From an uncultured Pelagibacteraceae bacterium (lineage in GTDB: Bacteria > Pseudomonadota > Alphaproteobacteria > Pelagibacterales > Pelagibacteraceae), in the NCBI GenBank assembly GCA_902611815.1, contig CACMAZ010000003.1, forward strand, positions 18,862-82,861: a stretch of 64,000 nt of DNA. The letters are read 5' to 3'. The notes beneath the pieces were generated by a model. That model had not been told where the DNA came from. It saw nothing but the letters and a program-made list of their open reading frames with translations, and did no database searches. Within the stretch, counting starts at the first letter, position 1, and every line of letters begins with the position of its first letter. Shown here one piece after another: positions 1 through 7,925 of this stretch. The translations under genes were made by a program, and so were the position numbers.

Positions 1-280
1 CGGAAAAACAGGAACTTCACAGGTAAAAAGAATAACTGAAGCTCAAAGAGAACTTGATCTAGATATTTCTCAAATTCCTTATGAGGATAGAGATCACGCT
101 CTTTATATCGCATTTGGACCATACAAAAATCCAAGATATGCAATGAGTATTTTTATAGAACACGGTGGCTCTGGCGGTTCAACGGCTGCTCCAATGGCTA
201 AAAAGTTGTTTAAAGTTGTAATTGATAGGCATGAAGAAAGAGAAAAATTCAAACAAAAAAATATTAATTTTGTAGCATAA
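1..280 (+). CDS. mrdA: Penicillin-binding protein 2, C-terminal fragment
   Basis: Only the last 93 codons are present; the gene enters from the left and its first complete codon begins at base 2. The fragment opens with GKTGTSQ, which contains the KTG box of the transpeptidase active site, followed by an FGPYKNPRYAMSIFIEHGG stretch typical of the end of class B penicillin-binding proteins. PBP2 is the inner-membrane transpeptidase that cross-links peptidoglycan during side-wall elongation. The stop TAA shares one base with the ATG of rodA, so the two are translationally coupled, the usual mrdA-rodA arrangement. The other two active-site motifs (SxxK, SxN) lie outside the window. Identification rests on the KTG box and the rodA neighbour. 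Confidence 0.9.
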   Translation, partial: GKTGTSQVKRITEAQRELDLDISQIPYEDRDHALYIAFGPYKNPRYAMSIFIEHGGSGGSTAAPMAKKLFKVVIDRHEEREKFKQKNINFVA

Positions 281-1404
281 TGTTTCAAGAAACAGCACTA
301 AGTGGACAAATCACCTTCTTTCAAAAACTTAGATCACTAGACTATATTTTGCTTTTTTGCTTGTTAACTCTTGGACTTATAAGTTCCTTATCAATGTATT
401 CAACAGAGGGAGGAGAAATTCTTTACCACACAAAAAGTCATGTAATTCGATTTATAGTTTTCTTTTCCATGATGTTAATATTTTCTTTTGTGAATATAAA
501 ATTATGGCATTCAGTCGGCTATATTTTTTACTTTGTAGTTTTATGCTTATTAATTTGGGCTTCTTTGTATGGCGTGAAAGCATCCGGCTCTCAAAGATGG
601 GTAGACCTATACTTTATTAATCTTCAACCTTCAGAATTAATGAAAGTTGCAATAATAATGTGTTTTGCAAAATTTTATCATCGAACACAGATTCATTCAG
701 TAAATAGTTTTAAGAATATAATAATTCCAATGGTAGTATTAATTGTACCAATTCTATTAGTTGTAAGCCAACCAGATTTAGGTACCTCAATTTTAATTGG
801 TTTGAGTGGTTTAGTTGTTTTATGGTTATCTGGAGTTAATGCAAAATATTTCATCTATTCTTCTTTAGTTTTATTAATTTCTTTACCGTTTGTAATATCT
901 TTTTTAAAACCTTACCAAAAACTTAGAATATTAACTTTTTTTAATCCAGATAGAGATCCTCTTGGTGCAGGATATCAAATAATACAATCAAAAATTGCCG
1001 TAGGTTCTGGCGGTTTATCAGGAAAGGGTTTCCTCAAAGGGACACAAAGCTATTTAGACTTTTTACCTGAAAAGCATACAGATTTTATATTTACATTATT
1101 TTCAGAAGAACATGGATTTATCGGTTCAGTTTCATTACTTTTTCTTTACGCAATTATAATTTACAGAACTGCAAAAATTGGCGCGTCAGCTAGAAGCTTT
1201 TTTGGAAAATTATTTTGTTACGGATTCGCATCCTCTATATTTATTTATGTTACAGTTAATATGAGCATGGTTTTAGGACTACTTCCAATTGTAGGATCAC
1301 CCCTACCCATCATGTCATATGGAGGTTCTTCAATGCTAGCTACAATGATAGGTTTTAGTGTTGTAATGAGCACAAAAATTTATCAAAAACAAATTATTGC
1401 ATAA
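280..1404 (+). CDS. rodA: Peptidoglycan glycosyltransferase RodA (SEDS family)
   Basis: This is a 374-residue polytopic inner-membrane protein of the FtsW/RodA/SpoVE (SEDS) family, which polymerises lipid II into glycan strands in the elongasome together with PBP2. About ten hydrophobic segments are visible. Family motifs present are the NPDRDPLGAGYQ loop with the GSGG.SGKGF stretch, the TDFIFTLFSEEHG segment holding the conserved aspartate, and the C-terminal PIVGSPLPIMSYGGSS signature. Length matches RodA (about 370) rather than the slightly longer FtsW, and the upstream PBP2 supports RodA. The ATG overlaps the mrdA stop by one base. No Shine-Dalgarno is visible, as expected from coupling. 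Confidence 0.95.
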   Translation: MFQETALSGQITFFQKLRSLDYILLFCLLTLGLISSLSMYSTEGGEILYHTKSHVIRFIVFFSMMLIFSFVNIKLWHSVGYIFYFVVLCLLIWASLYGVKASGSQRWVDLYFINLQPSELMKVAIIMCFAKFYHRTQIHSVNSFKNIIIPMVVLIVPILLVVSQPDLGTSILIGLSGLVVLWLSGVNAKYFIYSSLVLLISLPFVISFLKPYQKLRILTFFNPDRDPLGAGYQIIQSKIAVGSGGLSGKGFLKGTQSYLDFLPEKHTDFIFTLFSEEHGFIGSVSLLFLYAIIIYRTAKIGASARSFFGKLFCYGFASSIFIYVTVNMSMVLGLLPIVGSPLPIMSYGGSSMLATMIGFSVVMSTKIYQKQIIA

Positions 1405-1447
1405 TTTGTCGCGATAATTTTTTTAACTCATGATGTAGATTATTTTA

Positions 1448-2692
1448 ATGACAAAAAATGCAGTTGCTATTATTGGTGCTGGTATACAAGGTGTCTGCAA
1501 TGCTTTATTTTTACAAAAAAAAGGAATTGACGTAACTTTATTTGACAAAGATGAACCGGGTTGCGCAGCTTCTTATGGAAATGCAGGTCATTTTTCACCA
1601 TATGCCTCCTTACAGTTAAACAGATCAGATGTGTTATCTGATGTACCTGCAATGCTATTAAGTAGTAGAGGACCATTAGCTTTAAAATGGAATTATTTTG
1701 TAAAAATGATTCCCTGGTTTTCAAAATATATAATGAGTTGTTCAGAAAAGAAAATGATGCACACAGCAAAATATATGCATCAAATTTTGGATATTTCATT
1801 AAATGCATATGATGAATTATTTGCAGATATTAATTTAGACGGTCTAGTTGAAAAAAAAGGAATTATGTACGTATGGGAAAAAAAAGGAATTAAAAGTAGA
1901 AAGATTGAAATTGATATTCGAGAAAAATTGGGTGTAAAACAAAAAATTTTAAACCCAAAAGAAGTTCATGATTTAGAACCAAATTTAAAACCATTTTATG
2001 ATGGAGGTGTATTCTATGAATATGCTAGACACGCAAGAAATCCAAAAAAAATTATTGAAAAGCTATTTGCAGATTTTTTAAAAAAAGGTGGAAATTTTAA
2101 AAAACAAAATATTAATAGTATTGATTTTAAAGATCAAAAACCTATCTTAGTTACAGAAAATGATAAACTACTATTTGATAAAGTTGTTATCGCTTGTGGT
2201 GCTTTCTCAAAAAAGCTAACTGATAAATTAGATGAAAAAATTCCACTAGACACTGAAAGAGGCTATCATATTCATTTTAAAAATTACTCAAATCTATTAT
2301 CCAGACCAGTTGTTTGGGCTGATAGAGGTTTCGGTATAACACCTATGGAACAGGGTCTTAGAGTTGTTGGGACAGTTGAATTTGGAGGTTTGGAAAACCC
2401 TCTATCTAAGTCGAGAATTAAAAATTTAATATTAAATGCAAAAGACATGTTAAATGGTTTGCCAGAAAATGAGGATCATGAGGACGAATGGTTAGGATTT
2501 AGACCAACATTGCCTGATTTTCTCCCGGTAATTGGTAAGTCAAAAAATTATAACAATGTTTATTACTCCTTTGGGCATCATCATTTGGGATGGACATTAG
2601 GTGCAATTTCAGGGAAAATAGTATCTAAAATGATTCTTGGTGAAAAAACTAATTTAGATTTATCTCCTTATAGTTCATCAAGATTTAATTAA
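1448..2692 (+). CDS. FAD-dependent D-amino-acid dehydrogenase-like oxidoreductase
   Basis: The 414-residue protein belongs to the DAO/DadA flavoprotein family, which deaminates D-amino acids at the membrane and passes electrons to quinone. The N-terminus carries the dinucleotide-binding motif GAGIQG followed by an acidic end to the second strand (LFDKDEPG) and a GNAGHFSP stretch typical of DadA. The C-terminus has GFRPTLPDFLPVIG and the FGHHHLGWTLG FAD-contact motif. Length agrees with E. coli DadA (432). It sits 43 bases after rodA, so it may recycle D-alanine or other D-amino acids released from the wall; that link is inference from position. A DadA-type imino-acid oxidase with another substrate (for example hydroxyproline) is the main alternative. 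Confidence 0.8.
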   Translation: MTKNAVAIIGAGIQGVCNALFLQKKGIDVTLFDKDEPGCAASYGNAGHFSPYASLQLNRSDVLSDVPAMLLSSRGPLALKWNYFVKMIPWFSKYIMSCSEKKMMHTAKYMHQILDISLNAYDELFADINLDGLVEKKGIMYVWEKKGIKSRKIEIDIREKLGVKQKILNPKEVHDLEPNLKPFYDGGVFYEYARHARNPKKIIEKLFADFLKKGGNFKKQNINSIDFKDQKPILVTENDKLLFDKVVIACGAFSKKLTDKLDEKIPLDTERGYHIHFKNYSNLLSRPVVWADRGFGITPMEQGLRVVGTVEFGGLENPLSKSRIKNLILNAKDMLNGLPENEDHEDEWLGFRPTLPDFLPVIGKSKNYNNVYYSFGHHHLGWTLGAISGKIVSKMILGEKTNLDLSPYSSSRFN

Positions 2693-2700
2693 GGATCAAT

Positions 2701-3594
2701 TTGTCAAAAAATTACTTAGCTTATACTTTGCTTGTATTTGCTACATTCTGTTGGTCAGGGAATTTTATAGTAGGTAAATACGCATATCTATATGAAGTAC
2801 CACCACTAACTTTAAATTTTTTTAGATGGATTTCAGTCTGGTTGATTTTAATACCGTTCACATACAAAGAAATTTTCAACAATTGGAATTATATTAAAAA
2901 AAATTTGATTGTGATAAGTTTTATGGGGATAATGACAATAAGCACATTTAACTCAGTAGTGTATTTTGCATTGAACTACACACAAGTAATAAATGTAGCT
3001 TTAGTTTTAGCAGCTATTCCGGCAGTAACAATAATTGTCTCATCGTTTATGAAAGTAGATAGAACAAATGTTTTTCAACTGATTGGGTTATTGCTGTCAG
3101 TAATAGGAATTAGTTCAATTATTTCAAATGCAGATATAAATAAAATTCTATCTTTAAATTTTAATAAAGGTGATCTTTGGATGTTAGTTTGTGTTATTTG
3201 TTGGTCGATTTATTCAACACTACTTAAAAAGCATAGTTTTAAGTTTTCACAATTTACATTAATTCAATTGATGGTATCTGTTGGAATTTTATTCTTAATA
3301 CCACAATTTTTTTATGAAAAATCAATTGGTTTAGAAATAAATTTTAATATACCATTTTTTATAATTCTTTTTTATGTTGTAATGTTCCCCGCGCTAGCTG
3401 CTTACTACTGTTGGCAGAAGGGCGTAGAGATAGTGGGGCCAAATCGTGCTACAATGTTTATCCAATTAATGCCACTACTAAGTGCAGTACTAGCAATTTT
3501 GATTTTTCAAGAGACATTTGAACTATACCATTTTATAGGAGCTTCATTTATTCTTTCAGGAATTTATTTATCTAATAAAAAAACTGCCAAATGA
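2701..3594 (+). CDS. EamA/DMT-family membrane transporter
   Basis: This 297-residue protein has ten hydrophobic segments arranged as two tandem EamA halves, with the LVFATFCWSGNFIVGKY opening typical of drug/metabolite transporters (RhaT/YdcZ/EamA type). Such carriers usually export metabolites or amino acids across the inner membrane; the substrate cannot be told from sequence. The start is TTG, placed 5 bases after a good Shine-Dalgarno AAGGA that overlaps the dadA-like stop; no in-frame ATG gives a better N-terminus. The stop overlaps the next start as ATGA. It may work with the DadA-like neighbour, but that is only positional evidence. Confidence 0.85.
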   Translation: MSKNYLAYTLLVFATFCWSGNFIVGKYAYLYEVPPLTLNFFRWISVWLILIPFTYKEIFNNWNYIKKNLIVISFMGIMTISTFNSVVYFALNYTQVINVALVLAAIPAVTIIVSSFMKVDRTNVFQLIGLLLSVIGISSIISNADINKILSLNFNKGDLWMLVCVICWSIYSTLLKKHSFKFSQFTLIQLMVSVGILFLIPQFFYEKSIGLEINFNIPFFIILFYVVMFPALAAYYCWQKGVEIVGPNRATMFIQLMPLLSAVLAILIFQETFELYHFIGASFILSGIYLSNKKTAK

Positions 3595-4484
3595 AACTAC
3601 CAGTAGTCAACCACCAGGATTACGTCGCAAAGATAAATGATGATAATAAGTTTCCAATAAGAAAGTTTGGTGAACTTGCAAATTATTTAATTAACCAAAA
3701 AATAGTAGATAGATTTTATAAACCTGACTATTGTTCTGAAGAGACTTTGAGCAGAGCACACTCCTTAGAGTATATTGCTAGTATAAAAAAAAAAACTATA
3801 GACATTAAATCCCAAAAAAAAATTGGTTTTCCAATAAATGATAGCGTGGTGAATAGATCTTTTAGAGCGACTGGTGGAACTGTCTTAGCGAGTAAACTTG
3901 CTATTGATCACCGTATTGCATGCAATACGGCAGGAGGAAGCCATCACGCAACCTATAATGAAGGAGCAGGTTACTGCGTTTTTAATGATGTGGCAGTTGC
4001 TACTAGATATTTACAATCTAAAGGCTATGTAAAAAATGTTTTAATAGTTGATCTTGATGTTCATCAAGGAAATGGAACTTCAGATATTTTCAAAAACGAT
4101 AAATCTGTTTTTACCTTTAGCATGCATTGTAAATCTAATTATCCTGCAAAAAAAAACAACAGTGATTTAGATGTAAGTTTAAATGACAATATTGAAGACA
4201 AGGAATATTTAAAAAAGCTTAAAGATAATATTTTATTATTGAATAAAGAAAAGTATGATTTTGTATTTTATGTTGCAGGAGTTGATATACATTTAAATGA
4301 TAGGTTAGGTAAATTGAAAATTTCTGAGGATGGAATAAAGAGAAGAGACGAAATGATAATAAACAACTTTTTTGAAAAAAATGTTCCTATTTGTGGAGTT
4401 TTAGGAGGTGGTTATAACAAAGATTTTGAAACTTTAGTTAGACTCCATGCTATATTACATAAAACTTGTGCATCTGTTATATGA
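3591..4484 (+). CDS. Histone deacetylase-family (arginase-fold) deacylase
   Basis: The 297-residue protein has the full catalytic set of zinc-dependent HDAC-fold enzymes: the double-histidine motif GGSHHA, the GYCVFNDVAVA segment, zinc ligands Asp and His in DLDVHQGNGT, the third ligand Asp in AGVDIHLNDRLG, and a C-terminal GGGYN with the transition-state tyrosine. The GGSHHA/YCVFNDVA pattern looks like the class IV (HDAC11-like) bacterial branch rather than AcuC. Likely substrates are acylated small molecules or protein lysines; bacterial members are mostly uncharacterised. It overlaps the EamA stop (ATGA) and the msrB start (ATGA), so it is in the middle of a coupled row. Confidence 0.87.
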   Translation: MKLPVVNHQDYVAKINDDNKFPIRKFGELANYLINQKIVDRFYKPDYCSEETLSRAHSLEYIASIKKKTIDIKSQKKIGFPINDSVVNRSFRATGGTVLASKLAIDHRIACNTAGGSHHATYNEGAGYCVFNDVAVATRYLQSKGYVKNVLIVDLDVHQGNGTSDIFKNDKSVFTFSMHCKSNYPAKKNNSDLDVSLNDNIEDKEYLKKLKDNILLLNKEKYDFVFYVAGVDIHLNDRLGKLKISEDGIKRRDEMIINNFFEKNVPICGVLGGGYNKDFETLVRLHAILHKTCASVI

Positions 4485-4855
4485 AAAAAAATCCAAATTT
4501 ATCTTCCGAGCAAAAATTAATTTTATTTGAAGAGGGAACAGAAAGACCTGGATCTAGTGAATTAAATTTTGAAAAAAGAGAAGGCAATTATCATTGTGCA
4601 AATTGCGATGTAAAACTTTTTGAATCAAAAAAAAAATACGAAAGTGGTTCTGGGTGGCCATCGTTCTTCGAATCTCTGCCTGATGTATTTGAAACAAAAA
4701 CAGATCACCATATTGGTTACGCAAGAACCGAGTATCATTGTAAGAGTTGTGGTGGGCATCATGGACATATATTTGATGATGGTCCTCAACCAACAGGTAA
4801 AAGATATTGTAATAATGGTTTATGTTTAGTATTTAAACCTAAAAAATTAAAATGA
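4481..4855 (+). CDS. msrB: Peptide-methionine (R)-S-oxide reductase MsrB
   Basis: MsrB reduces methionine-R-sulfoxide in proteins, using thioredoxin. Both zinc-binding pairs are present (CANC and CKSC), as are SGSGWPSF, the GHIFDDGPQPTGKRYC block and the catalytic cysteine in RYCNN. The usual RYCINS sequence here reads RYCNNG, a small deviation just after the catalytic cysteine. I start at the ATG at 4481, which overlaps the upstream TGA as ATGA and gives 124 residues; the ORF-track start at 4466 would lie inside the deacetylase and adds a non-homologous pentapeptide. There is no signal peptide, so the protein is cytoplasmic, in contrast to the exported MsrA at 59.9 kb. Confidence 0.95.
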   Translation: MKKNPNLSSEQKLILFEEGTERPGSSELNFEKREGNYHCANCDVKLFESKKKYESGSGWPSFFESLPDVFETKTDHHIGYARTEYHCKSCGGHHGHIFDDGPQPTGKRYCNNGLCLVFKPKKLK

Positions 4856-5193
4856 TTGTAAAATATTTTACTTTTTTAATTGGGATTATTTGGTCTTATT
4901 CTATAATTAAAACTCAATCTATTTTTAGTAAAAAAGCTGGTCTTTTATTTAAAATATTTATTTCCAAAGTATCTTGGTTTACTTTTTTAGCCGCAATTTA
5001 TTTTGGTTACAAAAACTTCCAAATTAAATTTGTTTTAATAGGATTAATTATTGGATTGATAATTGTTAATTTAGGATTTTATTTCTTAAGAAAAATAATA
5101 AATCAGAAGTTTAGTGAAAAACAAATATTAAATTTTAAAACGTTTTTTGAATATACACTTATATTTTTAATTATTTATTACGTTTTATTTTAA
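4852..5193 (+). CDS. Small four-segment membrane protein, unknown
   Basis: I do not recognise this 113-residue protein. It has four hydrophobic stretches (about residues 1-22, 38-56, 60-80 and 92-113) and a lysine-rich loop between the third and fourth, and looks like a small polytopic inner-membrane protein. It starts with an ATGA overlap on the msrB stop and ends the plus-strand row, overlapping the stop region of grxC by 9 bases on the opposite strand. Coupling to msrB argues it is a real gene, possibly a membrane partner, but no function can be assigned. Confidence 0.6.
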   Translation: MIVKYFTFLIGIIWSYSIIKTQSIFSKKAGLLFKIFISKVSWFTFLAAIYFGYKNFQIKFVLIGLIIGLIIVNLGFYFLRKIINQKFSEKQILNFKTFFEYTLIFLIIYYVLF

Positions 5194-5439
5194 AAGGTCT
5201 TGTAGCTTATTATCTTTTTCTAAAGCCCTGATTTCTTCATAGCCACCGATGTGCTGATCATCAAAAAAAATTTGTGGAATAGTTCTTTTACCGTTTGCTT
5301 TCTTAAGCATCTCATCTAATGCTCCATCAACTTCTGCAATATTAATTTCAGAAAATGACACATTATTTCTCTTTAATAATCTTTTCGCGGCATCGCAATA
5401 ATTGCAAACAGGTCCAGTATAAATAGTAATTTTTTTCAT
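5185..5439 (-). CDS. grxC: Glutaredoxin 3
   Basis: The 84-residue protein is a monodomain dithiol glutaredoxin: a beta strand (KKITIYTGP) leads into the redox motif CNYC (GrxC of E. coli has CPYC), then TIPQIFFDDQHIGGYEE, which carries the cis-proline and the GG(Y/C) glutathione-binding segment. It reduces disulfides or deglutathionylates proteins with glutathione, which can be made by the gshA-gshB genes of this window. Length matches GrxC (83). It follows the TIGR03643-type gene by 3 bases on the minus strand, so they are cotranscribed. Confidence 0.93.
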   Translation of the reverse strand: MKKITIYTGPVCNYCDAAKRLLKRNNVSFSEINIAEVDGALDEMLKKANGKRTIPQIFFDDQHIGGYEEIRALEKDNKLQDLLK

Positions 5440-5442
5440 TAA

Positions 5443-5736
5443 TTATATATAATCATTTTTTTTAATTTTTCTTCTTATTTCTTTTCTTGTTTCTTCAAAT
5501 TTTTTTCTGTGCTTTATACTTTGACCTTTAGCCCTCTTTCTCCAAAGCCTAAATGACGAAGGTTTAAGTGATCTTCTCATAATTTTTATAACATCGCCTT
5601 CTGATAAACCTGTTTTTGATTTGATGTCTTCGAAAGTTATTCGGTCTGCCCAAGCAGCCCATACCACCCAACTCTGGCTGCCCACTTTGGGTTCAGGATT
5701 TTTAACCTTTGTGAGAGGTCTGCGACTTTTTTTCAT
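5443..5736 (-). CDS. TIGR03643-type (DUF2805) small basic protein
   Basis: The 97-residue basic protein has the features I associate with the TIGR03643/DUF2805 family: a WAAWADRITFEDIKSKTGLSE segment resembling a helix-turn-helix, then GDVIKIMRRSLKPSSFRLWRKR and a lysine/arginine-rich tail. The role of the family is unknown; the apparent helix-turn-helix followed by many basic residues suggests nucleic-acid binding, which is inference. It is the first gene of a two-gene minus-strand unit with grxC. Residues 1-22 (KKSRRPLTKVKNPEPKV) look disordered. Confidence 0.75.
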   Translation of the reverse strand: MKKSRRPLTKVKNPEPKVGSQSWVVWAAWADRITFEDIKSKTGLSEGDVIKIMRRSLKPSSFRLWRKRAKGQSIKHRKKFEETRKEIRRKIKKNDYI

Positions 5737-5800
5737 AAATTCTTAATAAATATTAAAAAAATGGTTAATGCAATTTTTACTGGTTATGTTATTATGAGTT

Positions 5801-5848
5801 AGATAGTCCTATCTAGCCATCTTTAGCTCCCGGTTTTTTAGGACTATC
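5801..5848 (+). promoter_or_regulatory. Hairpin leader able to mask the lysE ribosome-binding site
   Basis: Bases 5802-5811 (GATAGTCCTA) are the exact reverse complement of 5839-5848 (TAGGACTATC), giving a 10-base-pair stem around a 27-base loop. The right arm contains AGGA, the only Shine-Dalgarno candidate for the LysE start at 5855, so the folded form would hide it. The left arm is also part of a local palindrome AGATAG-TC-CTATCT (5801-5814), so the same sequence could instead be a protein operator present in two copies about 35 bases apart. The pairing is seen directly; the regulatory role is inference. I could not match it to a named riboswitch class. Confidence 0.5.
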
Positions 5849-5854
5849 CCAATA

Positions 5855-6469
5855 ATGCTTCCCTTAGATTATTTTCTATTTTTACAAATTATACTTTTTT
5901 TATTTATAACTCCAGGCACACCAAGAATTGTAATTATTTCATATGCGATGAATTATGGAACAAGAAATTGTATTTGGATTGCACTAGGTGATATTACTGC
6001 AAATCTAATACAAGCTACTTTAGTAATATTTTTTATAGGATCCTTCATTGCTAATAATAGTGAAACATTAAATATTTTAAAATGGTTTGGTGTAGCTTAT
6101 TTATTTTATCTATCTTACGATATCTATAAGTCTAGACCAACAAATTTTAACAAAACATCAACAAAATCAAAAAAATTGTTATCTTTTTTTAAAGATGGAT
6201 TTATTGTAGCTGGAACAAGTCCAAAAGCTTGGATATTTTTTCCATTAATCTTTCCACAGTTTATAAATTTTAATGAAAATTATATTTTCCAATTTGTAAT
6301 TCTTATAATTACATACATGGTATTAGATTTTCTTTCACTAATTGGCTATGCAATTTTAGCTAAAAAACTTTTGACATGGATCAAGGCAAATCCAAGAGTA
6401 ATAAACACAATTTCGGCGTGTGTATTGATCTTAATTGCAATTTTTATTGGATTTACACAAAATTATTAA
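5855..6469 (+). CDS. LysE/RhtB-family amino-acid exporter
   Basis: The 204-residue membrane protein has six hydrophobic segments and the LysE-family pattern: the early FITPGTPRIVIISYAMNYGTRNC motif after helix 1 and a central AGTSPKAWIFFPLIFPQF block at the start of helix 4. Family members export amino acids or related metabolites with the proton gradient. The immediate downstream gene is proC, 18 bases away, so proline, ornithine or a related amino acid is a reasonable guess for substrate or regulatory signal, but this is inference. Translation start ATG at 5855 lies 11 bases after AGGA, which is inside the leader hairpin described separately. Confidence 0.85.
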   Translation: MLPLDYFLFLQIILFLFITPGTPRIVIISYAMNYGTRNCIWIALGDITANLIQATLVIFFIGSFIANNSETLNILKWFGVAYLFYLSYDIYKSRPTNFNKTSTKSKKLLSFFKDGFIVAGTSPKAWIFFPLIFPQFINFNENYIFQFVILIITYMVLDFLSLIGYAILAKKLLTWIKANPRVINTISACVLILIAIFIGFTQNY

Positions 6470-6487
6470 CAACTATATTAATTTATT

Positions 6488-7264
6488 ATGAAAATTGGTT
6501 TCATAGGAACAGGACAGATAACAAAAGCGGTTGTAACAGGTGTAATAAATTCAAAATTAAAAGTTACAAAATTATTTGTATCTGAAAGAAATAAAAAAAT
6601 TTCAAGAATTTTGAAATTTAAAAGTAAAAAAATTAAAATAATTAAGAATAATCAAGATATTATTAATAAATCTGACTGGGTCTTTCTTGCAGTAACACCA
6701 ACTGTAGGAAATAAAATTTTAAGCAATTTAAAATTCAATAAAAATAAGATGATAATTAGTTTCATTTCAACAATTAATTTAAATCAATTAAAAAAAATTA
6801 CAGGATTAAAATCAAATATTGTGAGGGCAATACCATTACCACCAATTGCATTATGCAAAGGTCCTGTTCCAATTTATCCACCAAATAGTAAAGTTAAAAA
6901 GTTTTTTGATAAATTAGGATCTACAGTTGAAATCAACAATGAGAAGTTGTCATTAAATTTTTGGACAACTTCTGCTATGATGGCTCCTTTTTATGAAATC
7001 TTATACTCGTTATCAAATTGGTTAATTAAGAGAGGAATAAAAAAAGAAAATGCACAAAAATATATATCATCTCTATTCCTTGCGTTATCAGAAGACGCTT
7101 TTAATCATAACAAAAATCTAAAAAGACTTGTTACAGAATCGCAAACACCCGGTGGTTTGAATGAGCAAGCAGTAAAAGATTTGCGAAAAGCAGGTTTTTA
7201 TAAATTACTTGAAAAAACATCTAATAGAATAATAAAAAGGTTAAAAAAGTCACAATCTAATTGA
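6488..7264 (+). CDS. proC: Pyrroline-5-carboxylate reductase
   Basis: ProC performs the last step of proline synthesis, reducing 1-pyrroline-5-carboxylate with NAD(P)H. The 258-residue protein begins with the Rossmann motif IGFIGTGQITKAVVTG, followed by the WVFLAVTP strand and the RAIPLPP (usually RxMPNTP) region. The dimerisation domain carries the signature stretch as VTESQTPGGLNEQAVKDLRKAGF, where the family has TSPGGTT.A...L...G. The altered RAIPLPPIAL and LNEQ positions put this in the divergent ProC-like subgroup; a role in reducing a related cyclic imine is possible. It follows lysE in one transcript. Confidence 0.82.
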   Translation: MKIGFIGTGQITKAVVTGVINSKLKVTKLFVSERNKKISRILKFKSKKIKIIKNNQDIINKSDWVFLAVTPTVGNKILSNLKFNKNKMIISFISTINLNQLKKITGLKSNIVRAIPLPPIALCKGPVPIYPPNSKVKKFFDKLGSTVEINNEKLSLNFWTTSAMMAPFYEILYSLSNWLIKRGIKKENAQKYISSLFLALSEDAFNHNKNLKRLVTESQTPGGLNEQAVKDLRKAGFYKLLEKTSNRIIKRLKKSQSN

Positions 7265-7289
7265 TTTAATTTAGTTTATAAATTTAAAA

Positions 7290-7925
7290 ATGACCGAAAA
7301 AAAACTATTAAAAAGAAAAATAAAAGTTGCTTTAAAAAGAAAAAGCAAGATATTCAAACGCTCAATTACAAAAAAAAAGGATTTAATATCTAAAAAATTT
7401 AATACTTCCATTAAAGGTAAAAAAATTGATATTGGAAAATCTGTAAAAAATTTTTTTGACTGGGTTAAAGGTGCTGAAATTGTTGAGTTGCCAAACTGCA
7501 ATACTACTGAGGATCCAGTAAGACCAGAATTAGATAATGATTTTAGAACAAGTTTTGGAAGAAAAATATATGGTGTTAAGTTTCAAGATGAAATACATGC
7601 GGTAATGTGTTTTGCGTTTACAAATAGTATTCCGAAAACTGTAGAAGAGCTAGATATGATGAGTAAAGACGCTTATCTTCAGAGTATCAATAGAGATTTT
7701 AAAGTTGGTCAAATTGCTATTGCATATACTGTTTGGTCAAAAAAAAAAGGTGGTGGAAGATTAATTGTAAAAGAGGTTTTCAAAAAAATAAAAAAAACAA
7801 ATCATTTAAATAGATTAGTAACACTATCACCGCTTACTGATATGGCTAGGAAATTTCATTTAAGTAACGGCGCCATAGAGATTGGAGTTAATGAAACCAC
7901 TCAAAATTTTGAGTATAAAATGTGA
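7290..7925 (+). CDS. Unrecognised protein, basic N-terminus with GNAT-like C-terminal half
   Basis: The 211-residue protein begins with about 60 very lysine-rich residues, probably disordered or nucleic-acid/membrane-surface binding. The C-terminal 130 residues (KFQDEIHAVMCFAF ... VGQIAIAYTVWSKKKGGGRLIVKEVFKKIKK ... ARKFHLSNGA) have the strand-helix order and the small GGG loop of an acetyl-CoA-binding GNAT fold, but the match is weak and I would not assign an activity. It follows proC by 25 bases and may be the third gene of the lysE transcript. Its stop meets the stop of the minus-strand ChaC-like gene without a gap. Confidence 0.6.
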   Translation: MTEKKLLKRKIKVALKRKSKIFKRSITKKKDLISKKFNTSIKGKKIDIGKSVKNFFDWVKGAEIVELPNCNTTEDPVRPELDNDFRTSFGRKIYGVKFQDEIHAVMCFAFTNSIPKTVEELDMMSKDAYLQSINRDFKVGQIAIAYTVWSKKKGGGRLIVKEVFKKIKKTNHLNRLVTLSPLTDMARKFHLSNGAIEIGVNETTQNFEYKM

